Shown here piece by piece: positions 1 to 18,838 of a stretch of DNA of 60,000 nt. A program made the position numbers and the translations under genes. Within the stretch, counting starts at the first letter, position 1. Every line of letters starts with the position of its first letter. A model generated the notes under the pieces. It did not search any database. It saw nothing but the letters and a program-made list of their open reading frames with translations, and had not been told where the DNA came from. Origin of the DNA: Tubiluchus corallicola (taxonomy: Eukaryota; Priapulida; Priapulimorpha; Priapulimorphida; Tubiluchidae). The stretch lies in the NCBI GenBank assembly GCA_030141605.1, contig JAQGDQ010000229.1, forward strand, positions 190,501 through 250,500, in the 5' to 3' direction.

Positions 1-939
1 TTCACAGTGATGCATTTTTAACTCAAGAATTACAGAAATTTTCAAGTACAATAAAATAAAAATTTTATTTTAGAAACCAAAGAATAAAATCAGTTGCTTG
101 AAATCACTAACGCTCATTCCAGAAAAAATATGATTTCCACAAAACATTTAAATTTGTAAAAGAAATGCAGTTTTCTTTTTTGGTACTCCTTTTGGCCCTG
201 AAAGAGAAAACTGCAAGCTTTACATGTGTAAATGCGAAGTGTAAGATTACAAAATTCATCGATTATAAAGGCATTTAAGTTCCCTTCTTTTCAGTTTTCT
301 TCTTTAGTTTTTAGACGATTTTGTCCAGGATTCCGTTTTAAAAACACTAGACTGAAATTATAATCTTATTAGTACGTCAACCAAATAATGTAATGAAAAT
401 TGATGCTGTTCATTCATTTAGAATTCGCTCGGAAGAATCTGACGTCTTGTCTTATTACTAATAATTTAATTACGAAACGTTGTTAGTGTTGCACATTCAT
501 TGAGGCACGCAGGCTGTCCAATTCTATCATTGCCACGTCACAGATTTACATAAAATTATTGAGTTAGTAAAACACGCCTGTCGCTTGATTGATTAATTAA
601 TGCACGGTTGATTACCTACGATCTACAACCAACAAAAACTGAGAAAATCTTTTTCTGGCTAATTCGTCATTGTTTTTCCACAGCAGCGCGAATATGACAT
701 TTTCTCATTGTGACGAATTCATGGCTGAATGGATGCGCACGTTTTCATGCATGTACGTGTGTATGTAATTTATTGGCCAACAAAATAACACTACAAATTG
801 CAAGGCTGATATAACAAGTCAGTCCATAACAAGGCACGTTCCTTACTGCTACATCAGTGACATCTCTAACTTAAATAGTGACGTGTGCTCGATGCTAGCT
901 CACACCGGGCGTATCATTTGCAAACATTTAGCTGCTATT
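1..939. other. intergenic, no gene seen
   Basis: AT-rich sequence. No frame shows a conserved domain, and no pair of splice sites frames a convincing exon. It could be distal 3' flank of TMA16 or flank of a gene left of the window. Confidence 0.5.
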
Positions 940-1145
940 TACTTAGTAGGTGGATGTATAATTGTACATACATACATCTAAACATGGCGGAGGCACCTCG
1001 GCCAGTTCAGTGGCTCATCTTAGGGGGATATCCTTGGCAGTCAGTCAAGCTTTGGCCACGCCACAAAAAATGTGTTATGTAGCCCTGCTTCTGAATACTG
1101 GATTTCGGCTTTCAGTGTCTAAGATGCCGAATTGCATAAAAATAA
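940..1145 (+). mobile_element. SINE-like repeat, copy 1
   Basis: Shares a core with two other places in this window (12600-12787 and 48050-48300): GCACCT, then a CAGTGGCTCA block, then CTTAG or a variant, and a 3' end resembling GATGCCGA-TTGCATAAAAAT. The three copies lie in unrelated settings (intergenic, KAT8 intron 1, DLG5 intron 11), so they are dispersed copies rather than a local duplication. Copy 3 has a short AAT-rich tail and a tRNA-like head, hence the SINE call. Confidence 0.55.
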
Positions 1146-3329
1146 GCTTACTATATCTGTATATATTTGTCTGCAGTCATCATCAGCGACAGACTTATAC
1201 AAACAAACAGTACAATTTGTGCATAATTTTCTGCTCTGCCTATATAACTTGGTTATCTTGTTGTTTGTTTGTATTAAGTCTATCTCAGATGATGAATGCA
1301 GTTGGAGTGGAAACCTTTGGAGACGTGTTTTTTAAACAGTTATAAATTAAAGTTTTAATAAAAGTTATGTTGTTTTAATAAATGCTTTGAAGTGCCTGTA
1401 TAAACTGACGAGGACAATTAAGCAAGTGACAGGAATTGCTTGAAGCAGTTCCTGTATTTTAAGTAATTTTTGGGACCTTAATTTGCAAGCTTTTTGTTTT
1501 ATGTGCATCAGTTTCAACAAATTTCAGACATTTTGGTAAAGATATTGTAATTAAGACAGAATGACAAATTCGTGTGATGCCACTTTAATAAATAATAATA
1601 AAAAATACACTCAGCAAGTTAATTGTTATCTTCACTGCCATGTGCCCATACACGCTTACTTGTAGATCTCCTTTTTCTTAACGGTGCCGGATTATGTATC
1701 CCCTAAAACTGTCCAGGACAAATGAAATCCCTTTCAATGACTCCTCATTCAAGTGTTTTTTATCCGTTGGATTTACGATTTACTTACGTCAAAAACCTCA
1801 TTCTAAACTCACTCTCCTTTTTGCAATTCATCTCAATCTAATACATGCAATATCCTACAAACTTCGATTTTAAATTTGTCAGCAGGGACATAATTACACG
1901 TAATACACTCTCAGTGAAGATAAAAGCTACTGGCTACTTCTAGATAAAAGACGGTTAACAATTATAAAAAAATTCACAAGTAGAGTCTCTGTTTGTAACA
2001 AATGGGTGTTCTACCTGTTGTATTGTAAGCAACACAAATTTCATGATCACATTTTCTTGCAACATACCAATAAAAATTAAGATTTAAAATAAAGTACAAA
2101 GACTGTTGAACAATCACCTCTGCGAAGAGCTTGCCCGAAAGTGTGATGGATTCTACGTGACACAGCGAAACAATTCAAGCTACACCAGGATCTATTAGTT
2201 CATTAATCATCTTTGCAGGTGGCAACACTAATAATACGAATACTTTCTTATTGTGCATCATTCACAAATAAACCAGCCAACTAACAGGATGCTAAAGCTA
2301 TGCTTTGTAACAACATTGACCAAGCACTAATGCATTTATAAACAGGGACAGGATGAGAAATGAAAGCAGTACTTCACAAAAAACAGAATGAAGTATGAAA
2401 TGCAAACATTCTGTAAGGATACTATAGTAAAAAATACCATCTACACAACACATGAACAAAACTGTGAAGACGACCATACTACCACATCTCACGGAAGTGA
2501 AGGTAATCTTATTGGATACTACTTTAATTTAACCAATGCACAATGCATGTGTGGAATGCATTACGTTAATGCGGTCAATTGTTGAGTGGACTACTACCAC
2601 GTCAAAAAATAATTAAAACAAATGCTTACATGTGATTGTGAAAAATTCAAACACCTTTCTTCTGATTAGAAGCAAAAGCAAACTTTGTGGAAAAGAAGTA
2701 TTATAACCAAGACTTTTCTCCTGTTTCCGTGTAAGCAAGGACAATGGAGTCACCTTTCAGCAAGAACATTAGAATTTAACCTAAAGGCTAAGCAATGAAG
2801 CCTTGTGTGTACAATTAGTTTTGTGATGGGATGCACTTCATTAGTGTGCAAACACAGAAGAAATCTCCAATTAATTTTCTTTTGGAAACAAAGACAAAAG
2901 ACTAGTTATGAGTGAACTTGAGAAAGAGTGACTTGTATCAGTTGACACAAGATCTTCTTACGTCTATATGGCTAAAGAGAAGAGACTGTAACAGAGCGTG
3001 GAAGAAAAGTTGGCAAAACTTCCTTTGTGCATGTTCGTTTGCCTTCATTTAATCATTTTATATAATTGTCATGTGATCTGTTCCTTAAAGCATAGGGAAA
3101 CCTTTCACTTACATGAAGCTTATAAAATTTGTCTTGATATTTTGTATCACTTATATGTTGTCTTGTTGTATACGGGGCTTGTGTCGGCCGTAACGCTGTA
3201 TAAAAGGTGTAAATTTAAACTCCCGGGATGACCATTAGGCGCAGCCATTTTGATGGAAAGGTCGCTTGAAACAAGTATGAAAAAATAATCAGAGTATTTG
3301 TAGCATATACGTTGCTAACTAAATAAAAT
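1146..3329. other. intergenic, no gene seen
   Basis: No ORF over 80 codons and no recognisable domain. The short overlapping ORFs are what AT-rich non-coding sequence gives by chance. Confidence 0.5.
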
Positions 3330-4190
3330 TTTAAATTACTGTATCCTGTCAATAAGATTTAGAATACGTTTTGGTTAGTGAGTAGCGCACCCTGGAGGGT
3401 GAGTCAGCAACATTTTACCAATTGGCACAAACATTTTAAATTATTACTTCTAGTTACACCAGTCTTTCCAGCAAGTAAGTGAAATGCTAAGTAATATAGA
3501 TTTGCACGGAAAGTTTTTTGGGACATAATTTAACATAGTTATGCCCTTTCTTCCCCCGATTTACATTTGCATATTGGCGTCATGTAACGGCGCCATCGGA
3601 ACAGTATTGCAGGAGATTTAAAACGAAAACAAAGAAAAATTCCTTTCAACACGAGTAAGATATACACATAAAATTGATATGAAGTAATATAATTTTTTAA
3701 GCCAATTTCTCTGAAACCTATTTCAGGTGCCTCCTTTTTTGTCCTTTAAGCAAAAGTTTAAATTACTGTACTGTATCTTGTCAATGGATTAAAAATATGT
3801 TTTTTGGCAAGTGAATGGGCCCCATAGAAAGTGAGTCAATGACATTTTATGAATTGGCTCGAACATTCTAAATTATTAAAAACTTTATTTTCTAATTACA
3901 TTTTCTAATTACTAGTCTTTCAAGCAAGTAAGCGAAATGCTAAGTAATACAACTTTGCAAGGAAAGTTTTTTGGGTCACAGTTTAATATTGCCTTTTCTT
4001 ATCCGATTTACGTTTGCATAGATGACATCATGTAATATCTCGGTTGGAACAGTACCTGGGAAATTTAAAATGAAAACAAACAAAAATTCCTTTTAATGCA
4101 AGTACAACATATGCTTAAAATTGCTACAAATATAATTTTTAAGGCGATTTTTCTGAAACCTACTTCAAGATCCCTTTTCGTGTCCTTCAA
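3330..4190. repeat. tandem duplication, two diverged ~420-430-bp copies
   Basis: Copy 1 is about 3330-3750 and copy 2 about 3757-4190. They align along their length: a TTAAATTACTGTA start, GTGAGTCA blocks, CAAGTAAG-GAAATGCTAAGTAATA, GGAAAGTTTTTTGGG, TCATGTAA, AAATTCCTTT and a CTGAAACCTA end. Copy 2 carries a short internal insertion of repeated TTTTCTAATTAC. No coding potential. This is a local direct duplication of unknown sequence, possibly two adjacent copies of one mobile element. Confidence 0.75.
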
Positions 4191-4390
4191 CTTATAGTTT
4201 TTTGTCCTGATTAGTTTTTTAATTTATAAATAATGCTATTGCAATCATCAGTAATTTTCGTTTGAAAATAACTGCCATGTTATCCTGTGATCTTTGTATT
4301 ATACGTGACATGTAAATATGAGGTAAATAAAGACGATATCTATCCATCTGTCTAAAATTTTCATGTAACTATTCACTTTGTCAGACACAT

Positions 4391-4396
4391 TTTATT
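4391..4396 (-). terminator. TMA16: poly(A) signal of TMA16
   Basis: AATAAA on the minus strand, about 230 bases beyond the TMA16 stop codon. It is the first canonical hexamer downstream in the transcript direction. Confidence 0.5.
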
Positions 4397-4622
4397 GTAA
4401 ATGTGTATTTTGTTAAAATTGTAAAAGAATACAAAGTTTCATTCCTCCAGCTGATGCAGCAAAGTGAAAACCACAAGCAAAAACTGTTCAGAAACAACAA
4501 ACGGATGTTTCTTAATTCATGTGCAAGGAAAAAATCGAATACCATACCTATTGCCACACAAATGATAAAATTTTTCATTAAATGTTATTTTTAAAGCAGT
4601 ACTAACATTAAAACTTTCATTA

Positions 4623-7600
4623 TCAACTATTGTCTGATTTACAGATGATTTCCACAGATTCGAACTCGGGTTTACTAGAAAATGCTTTTTCATTGCTCGG
4701 CTGATCGCCTGTCTCACTGACAACTTTTCTGATATTGTCAATAGTTAACGGTTCACAGTGATCTGAACAATCCTCAGCTAATTCAGCTGGTTCAGAAGCA
4801 GGTTTAAGTTTTCTCATCTTGATGTTCTGTGCATAACGCATTTCTCCAGTCCAATTCCTAAAATGCAAGCCTATCATCAGGTTTATACAACAATAAGTCA
4901 CTTGCAGTTGGCCTATCTGCAATCTGCTGGAATACAAGATAAAATAGTCCAATTTCATGACCTTAGTTTAAATATTCTGTAAAACTTTCTGTGCTACACA
5001 TTGCAGGGAAAGTAACGGCAAATTATTGATATAAAATCTCGTTATTAATGAGTTTACGATAAATATCAACGGCGCGACGTTTTGGCCACACTCTTTGGGC
5101 ATTTCTGAATATAATAACGATTAATTTAACATTTCAAAAATCATATACAAGAACTTAACTTGATGGAATTTGTGTAGTGTACAGTGTACAGTAATTCACA
5201 CAAGTTTACAGTGTAGTAGCTGGCTTTAGGTAATTAGTGACTTAGTGACCAGCGCCTTATACAACAAGTGTTCAATTTGAACAGAAACCACCAAAATGTC
5301 CCGGGCCAAAACCAAATTTCACTCACATTTCTATTGTTCAGAAGTATAATTACAAATTTGAATTACATATTGTATGAGGTCACTAATAACATGAAGCCAG
5401 AACTAAATAAACGTTTAGTAATAGTTAAGTAAAGTTTAGTACAGTTTAGACGGGTTTAGTAAATATACAAGGCAGAACACTCTAAACAAGTGAGAGACAA
5501 ATTCCTTCAAGCTATTAATGTTTTAAATGTGACTAAAATGGTTAAGTCCTAAAATGCTGTTTTTGAAATTGCACTGCAAGGTATAAAAATGGTCAACTAT
5601 TCTAACACATACCAACTGACACCAGTTTTATAGTATACACTCATATCTTGGTTTGCCGGACAAAAGCGGGAAGACATCAGTCCGAATTTGCCGATTGTCC
5701 ATATTTACCGATTAAAGCTAATACAGTAGGCACCGTGTATTAAACTCACGGTAATGTAGAATCAATCGACTAATTGTCTCAATAATGTTTAGCACGGGCT
5801 GCTTCTATGCAAAAGTATATAAAAAATTAAAAACTGTTGCTAATTGACTCAAATAACTCCACATAATTGATTTCATATTTTTATACCTAGAGATATACAC
5901 ATGGTTAAACTGATGTAATGATGTAAACAAAGTGACGGCCCGCCACCTAGCAGTCAGCTCGCGAAACATTGGACTGTGTCCGTAGTATGCGAGACTTTTT
6001 AACAGTCTAGATTTTGTCTGATTCTTCCGAAATCCGTGAAAGCGAGATCCGGCAAACCGAAACGTGAGTGTACTTGCATTAAAAGATGCTGATTCGGTAC
6101 AATAGCAAGAGAAATGGCTTTTATTTTTTAAACAGTTTCTGCAGTCAAAATTCGTATGAATTTCGAGGCAGCAATGAGTCGAGTATTAAAGAAATTTATA
6201 GGCTCAGTGTCAACTCAGGCATAATATCAAAAGAAAGGACATGACGTACCGAAATAACTTTAGATTTTTGCCATTGACTATGTCAGGAATTTCTGTAACA
6301 AAAATTTTATGAAATTTATTTACTGGTTGTTATAAAATATAAAACATTGTGCACTGCATTCTTACCCTAGAAATAATATAGCCTATTCCGTAGGAACAGA
6401 CATTAAAAATGAGTGATAAAATTAATAAATACCCGTGAAATTTTTTGGAATCTCAATATCAGCAGTTACTGTTGCTATGAAGCATAAAAGCAAAACGTTT
6501 GCAATAATTGCCTAAGTTTTCTTTGCTAAAAATGATCCACATGACAAAATTAAGCAAACCAAATTACCGAATGCACCATTTTTATACTCCGTTCGGTCTC
6601 TATCAATAGTCATCTGGATAGCATCTCGTCTTGATGAATGCTGCGTTCCTTTTCTGTTGCCAACACTGTTGATAAGGTCTATTTGCTCAAGCTCCTCATC
6701 AAAACGATGGAAGTACCTAACAGAAAAAGCAAAAATTGATCCGTACTATTTACACTAGTTTGCTCCCACAACAAATGCTTTGAAGTTGCAGTGAATTATA
6801 CCGAGTATTTTAGTTGGCAACTCATGACTGAACTGAACAGTATTAGAATCATTTGCATTCAGATCACAAAACAGTTTGGCGATTTTACACGCACAAACTA
6901 ATTAAATGTATATGAGTTAGACGTAAAGAGCAGGAACTCGAGTGGTCATGGATTCAAAGTGTTGTGCCAGTTAGTCAAAAAGCTAAGCAACAGTTGGCCT
7001 GGCTAATAAGTCGGTGATTGCACGGAAAATCAAATGCAGATAGTAGCTTTACCTTCAGCTAATTATCTTGTGACGGAGCATATACATACAGCCAAATGTG
7101 GCTAAGGAGCTCTCTTCCAGAAGAGAATTCACTTTAGATAAATAAGCTATTCAGTTATAATACTAGAACGACACAAATATATTACATACTGTTCTACTAA
7201 ACTGCATGCTTCAGCAGTAGTGTACTGTGTTTTTTCTGGTTTTAGATGCTCTTGAAACCATTTTAACTTTGTTCCAAGCAACTCCAGTTTCTTTCCTTTT
7301 TCTAACACTGATCTAAAAAATATTAAAAACTTGAAGCAAACTTCAATGACTAGCCACTAATGTACACTAAAACAGTGTCATTCATTACAAAATCCTGTAA
7401 GAAATCCAAGATGTTCAGGAAATATTATGAACGACTTTGGGTTTTCACAGCAATAGTTACATGTTTGTTTGTAGTGAAATACATCAACTGACATACAACA
7501 AACAATGCAAGTTATGGCTTTAATTCTTTTAAATTTTATTATTAAGCTTACCTTGATTTTGACTGTCAAAAATGCAAACTCACACCTACTACATTGATGT

Positions 7601-9024
7601 TATATTTGTTTATGAGAAGTTAACAATCAGTCAAAGAGTCATTTCAAGGTTTTTCTCCCTGCTTTACTTTTTGAAGATTTTGCCCAAATGTTATGCAACG
7701 GTGTTATTTCGATCTTTGCATCAAATTACAAAACTACTGCTTCCTTAATAAACAAAATATCACTTTTCGTCATTATTTTTATTGAAATGAAATTAATTCG
7801 TTTACTTTAATAAGCCTTTTGAAATAATGTTATTTTTTTGGTAATTTTTACCAAATTCACACTAAGAAAGAATACTAACTGCAATTCTACCAAAAATATT
7901 TGCAGTTAAGTAATATCACATTAAAAAACATACTAACTGCATGACTTTTGGAAAAGTATTTATTTTCACTGTAAGCTATAAGACACAGTGTCAGCCAGAA
8001 GATGAAGGTCATGTGCTCGTGCAAATTAATACATGCGAAGCCAAAGTATTTTATAAAACAGAATCACTATGGTTGGAACCTAGATTTAGATTTATTGACC
8101 CTGGCTAAGATTTTGGTTATAAGCTTGCAACAGTCTCACAGGAAAAAATTTACTTTAAAAATAAAGATTAACAGTAGATGCTAATCAATTTCTATTTTGT
8201 ATAACAAATGACTTTTTTGTGAGGGATTTTTTCGAACAAGTAACTGTTGCTACTTCTGCTTGCAATTTCTCGTATATTGTTGGTTGCTATAATTTTTAAT
8301 ATAGGTTATTACTATATACATTCATGCAATAAAAATGCAAAAAAAACAGTATTAATTAAAGATCTAAAAAAGATTTAGTTATACAATCTACTCAGTATTC
8401 AGATTTTCAGGGATTTTAGAAAATTACGTAACTTAGTAACATTCAAACACTCTTTCAAGCATTTTGTATCGTAAACATTTAGCAATAAATGCAAATCAAA
8501 TTTAAAATTGTATAGAAATCAACAGAAATTACAGCGCAAAATGTGACGTGATGCCATACAAAATTTTCACCAGTTTCAGTTCGATTTGTTTCGGTAAATA
8601 AAAAAATTTCAGTATTGGTTCAAACAGCAGTTTTTCTTTACATTCAATGTGCATAATAAACAAGCCTAATTTATTATTAATACTCAAGTAAAATATAATC
8701 TAAACTTAATATACACATTTATAGTTATCAATTTTCGAAGGAGTCCACAATTCCCCATACAATTTAAATACGCTCACCATAACCCTAACCCTAATCTGCT
8801 TCAAGAACTAATTTCTTGTATGTATTTCAAGAACAACATTTTTCTACAAGTAAGAGTATAGGTATGACTGCTTTACAAGTCACAACTTACTAGTGCTCAA
8901 CAATAAACTACCACACTTACTTGTCTATTCGCAACTCGTGATGCCGTTGTCGTGCAATCTGAGCTGCTTTCCGACTTTGGGGATGGACAACTCGTCCAGC
9001 AACACGACACTTTGGAGCCTTTGG
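4623..9024 (-). CDS. TMA16: TMA16, translation machinery-associated protein 16 (start exon not included)
   Basis: Five coding exons on the minus strand in transcript order: 9024-8921, 7312-7190, 6716-6568, 6292-6250 and 4857-4623. All have AG/GT borders and consistent phases. They give 217 codons after the initiator ATG, close to the roughly 200 residues of vertebrate TMA16. Family hallmarks in order: PKAPK, VVHPQSRKAAQI, LKWFQEHL, a YFHRFDEELEQI helix, GTQHSSRRDAI, EIPDIVNGKNLKLFR, NWTGEMR and NIKMRKL. TMA16 associates with pre-60S ribosomal particles in yeast and humans; it is basic and helical with no enzymatic motif. The last exon adds an acidic, poorly conserved tail of about 60 residues. 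The open frame starts with CCA straight after the acceptor, so the ATG must sit in an upstream exon. Intron 5 (4858-6249) holds a TIR element. Confidence 0.93.
5638..6070. mobile_element. non-autonomous TIR DNA element (433 bp)
   Basis: Ends are imperfect inverted repeats: CACTCATATCTTGGTTTGCC at the left pairs with GGCAAACCGAAACGTGAGTG at the right. Both ends are flanked by TA (5636-5637 and 6071-6072), the duplication made by Tc1/mariner/pogo-type transposases. No ORF inside, so it is a MITE-like derivative. It lies in TMA16 intron 5. Confidence 0.7.
7313..8920 (-). other. TMA16 intron 2, nothing else recognised
   Basis: AT-rich intron. It contains a short CCCTAACCCTAA motif near 8783, too short to call a telomeric tract. 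No other gene or element was recognised. Confidence 0.5.
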
Positions 9025-9710
9025 CTATTAAAAACGTAGAAATCGGTTAAACAAATCTATTGTGACACTGAGATAACCATAGAAAATCGACTATGTTAGC
9101 AATTTATTTAAAAGTTTTTCAAATGGGGTACAGTAGGCAAAGCCTTTTTAATTATTTCTTGTGCAGTGTGCTACTAAATTATTTGGCAAAGGCTGTTAAA
9201 GGCATTGGAAGATGGGAGTTTTTTTAAAACACGAAGGTTGGAAAGCCAAATGCATGGATGGGAAACAAGTTAACATACGGATTAACATAATGTAAGAAGG
9301 CTGAAAAAGCCACTTCCATTTGGCTTCACTCGGATCCTAAGCAGTATTTCAAGCTTAGTAAAAACACCAAACTGCAGTGCTGTAGAAACGTGTAAAAATA
9401 GTACATTTGACTTCTAACTAAGTCAACTTTATCAGAATAATATGCAGGTCTCGATAGTGAAAAAGTTAAATTCTTACTACTTTTTTGTTAAGACTGTGGC
9501 TTAATTCATATTGCTGCCACTATTATTATAATGACATTAGCTGACTATTTGCTTAATTAAAAGTTACAAACAGTTTATAAAACAGTTAATGTACTAGCCC
9601 TTCTGATAACTGTAGTGCGTAACATATTAATTTAACTTTCCTTTTTCACCCTGCTGAGGATTTAATTCCTATAACTTAAACTGCAATACATATCTGTGTG
9701 ACATACACTT

Positions 9711-10540
9711 CTAATTAAGGTATGTTATTGAAGATGTAATAAACAACTTTAGGTTTTTTGAAGAAGAAAAAACTAAAGTTTCGAAGTATATGAAGACAAA
9801 ATTATAAGGGCAAAAAATGCAAAATATTGGAGAAAAAAGACTTTGTAGTGGACTGCTAACATGTACTAATGAATACAAATATTTAGACGATTGATTTAAT
9901 AATAAAAACAAATACAAAACATCGATGCAAAAGAAGGAAGATGAGTTATATAATCTATGACATCAACAAAAAGAAGTGCTAAAAATTTTGGATGTAAGTC
10001 AACTGAAGTGTGTTTACTAATGTTTCAAATTATGGTCATACATTCAGTATTGAATAATGCAGAAACATGGACTAATATTAAACAATGTGAAATGAAGAAA
10101 CCTTACAAAGAATTCAGAATGAAGCTCTATGGAAGATATTTGAGTAGAAGAAACACGCCGTATTGGGGAATGTTATCACAAGGGACATAGACAGTTAGAA
10201 AGAGAAGCAAGGATAAGAAACTCACGCGTTTTATCATAATCTGTTGAATTCTGATGAATAAAAGCTGGCAAAGAAAATACTGATCGAATAAAATTGCTGC
10301 CAGTTTTCTGAAGTGTCAGAATTACTAGAACAATATCTACTCAACAATGTGATATAAGTCTGACTGAGAAATCACAGTGGAAAAAATAATTAAGAATAAA
10401 ATAAACAAAAGGTTGAATGAAGAATTAAATTTGAAAGTTCACAAAATGACAAAACTGAGATTCAGATACAGACAAAACAAAACTGTTACAGAGTGTAGGG
10501 TGTGCTTGTAGGAACTGCCAACAAAGAGATTATTCAAGCA
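9711..10540 (+). mobile_element. decayed non-LTR retrotransposon fragment
   Basis: Broken plus-strand frames read like the C-terminal part of a LINE reverse transcriptase: EYKYLDD, then VIHSVLNNAETWTNI, EMKKPYKEF, and further on KMTKLRFRYRQNK. Stops and frameshifts separate the pieces. It lies in the inferred TMA16 intron 1, antisense to it. Confidence 0.5.
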
Positions 10541-10932
10541 CACCACCACAGTGTCAATGCACTGGCAAATGTCACTGTGTAAATTTACTACCCACTACCC
10601 ACAGCATTGATCCATGCCACCCTAGCATGCAACAAAACATTATTATATTAGATTAGACTAATTGACTAAGTTTTGTAAATGTAGCCAAGCTTGTATTCAA
10701 AGTAAAACATTTAATTAACCACTTATGTATTTGCCAATGCCTTACTAAAAATATAATACTGGCCATCCATGAGAAGGTGCTCATGTTATTTTGAAAAACA
10801 CAGCACCGTCACATTCATTCTTTACCAATAATTAATTCTTGCATAGGGAAAAGCCTCTTGCAACTTTGAATATCCATGAGATAACTTGTTGGATATTGTC
10901 GGTGGTTCTAAAGGGTGAACGAGTCTCTATAA

Positions 10933-11478
10933 GTGTTAAAACCTGACGTAAAACCTGGAAAGCATATCTCCATCAAAGTCAAAAAAGCAAACATGATACT
11001 TGGCATGATAAACAGAACATTCATTAATAAAAATGCAAGCATACTCATCATGCTATATAAATTCAAAGTCCGTCCAATTGTGGAATATGCCAGTCCTGTT
11101 TGGAATCCATATTATCAAAGACTTAAGCGTCTAGGTCTGCATACATTATTATCTAGAAGGACGCACGCTGATTTAATACAAGCTTTCAAAATCATTAAAG
11201 GAATTGATGATGTGGATGTTGGAAGCTTCTTCGCTCTCAAGAGTCATGAGAGGATGATGCGAGGACATCAGTCAGAACTGTACAAGAAAAGAGCCAAGCT
11301 AAATTTAAGGAAATATTTTTTCAGCCATAGGATAATTGATTTGTGGAATGGTTTACCTCAAAAGGCTATCGAAGCAGTTACAGTTAATCAGTTTAAAGGG
11401 GCCATCCAAAAGTATGTCAATGCCATTGAGGAACGAATTATAGATTGGATTCACGAGAAACATGTCTGTAAACATTGA
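10933..11478 (+). mobile_element. non-LTR retrotransposon RT 3' fragment (jockey/CR1/L2-like)
   Basis: An open 181-codon frame matches the C-terminal end of LINE ORF2. It has KANMILGMINRTF, VRPIVEYASPVWNPYYQ, RLKRLGLHTL, RRTHADLIQAFKIIKG, an RKYFFSHRIIDLWNGLP block and a VNQFKGAI tail. The catalytic YADD region lies upstream of what is preserved, so the copy is 5'-truncated and cannot move. The piece normally joining PYYQ to RLKRLGL (about 25-30 residues) is missing without loss of frame. It is inert sequence in the interval between TMA16 exons 1 and 2. Confidence 0.85.
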
Positions 11479-11732
11479 ACCTTTCTACAGCATGATACTT
11501 GTACTCTTAGCTATAGATGCCTAGTTTTTGCTCTACGTATGTGTATATAGTGTATATAACGGTCCAAATCATTATAATTTTGTAGTTGTAGTTAAAGTGC
11601 AAGCGCCACAAAAAAGATTGTTTAGAGATTGAGTGTATGATATAACCCAGTATGGGTTCCTTACACAATGGCTACCAAAATTAAAGCATCAAAATAGCCA
11701 AAATAATGGGGAAAATAAAGTAATTAGCTTAC

Positions 11733-11735
11733 CAT
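11733..11735 (-). CDS. TMA16: probable TMA16 start codon at the end of exon 1
   Basis: Exon 2 of TMA16 opens with the codons for PKAPK, so the first exon should end exactly at ATG. On the minus strand, AAGAATG is followed by GTAAGC here: a strong donor and an A at -3. Splicing to the acceptor at 9025-9026 gives MPKAPK, the family N-terminus. The only other nearby ATG-GT (near 9075) has a weak donor. The assignment rests on this fit, not on transcript data; it puts 2.7 kb of LINE-rich sequence into intron 1. Confidence 0.45.
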
Positions 11736-12069
11736 TCTTCAGTATTATTTTTTACATATTAATTGAAAATATAAATTATTTCGGAAATCACAGTTGTAAA
11801 ACACGTGTTTCTAAAAATTTTTGTAACTATAATAAATAAGTTATTTTAGCCAATCACCAAACGATGTAAGTAGTTCGTTACGGAGTGCTACACAAACTTG
11901 ATTAATTAAGTATGAAACGCATTGGCTATCCTCTTGTATTATTAATATTATATTTTTTGAGGCGTTTAAAATGCACCTCAGAAGTTAATAATAACTGTGT
12001 AATAAACACTGTACACTACCACTACAAGAGAAAAACTGTGAATTTTGGCGCGTAGAGTTATAAAGTGAT
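11736..12069. promoter_or_regulatory. candidate divergent TMA16/KAT8 promoter
   Basis: If the TMA16 start is right, 334 bp separate two divergent start codons. The interval holds a CCAAT box on the plus strand (11850-11854) and one on the minus strand (ATTGG, 11921-11925), with GC-richer sequence just before the KAT8 ATG and no evident TATA box. Divergent housekeeping promoters often look like this. Transcription start sites are not visible. Confidence 0.4.

Positions 12070-18838
<6,769 letters not shown>

Noticed and set aside
8782-8797. Interstitial telomeric repeat
   Set aside because: Only about two and a half CCCTAA units; too short to mean more than chance.
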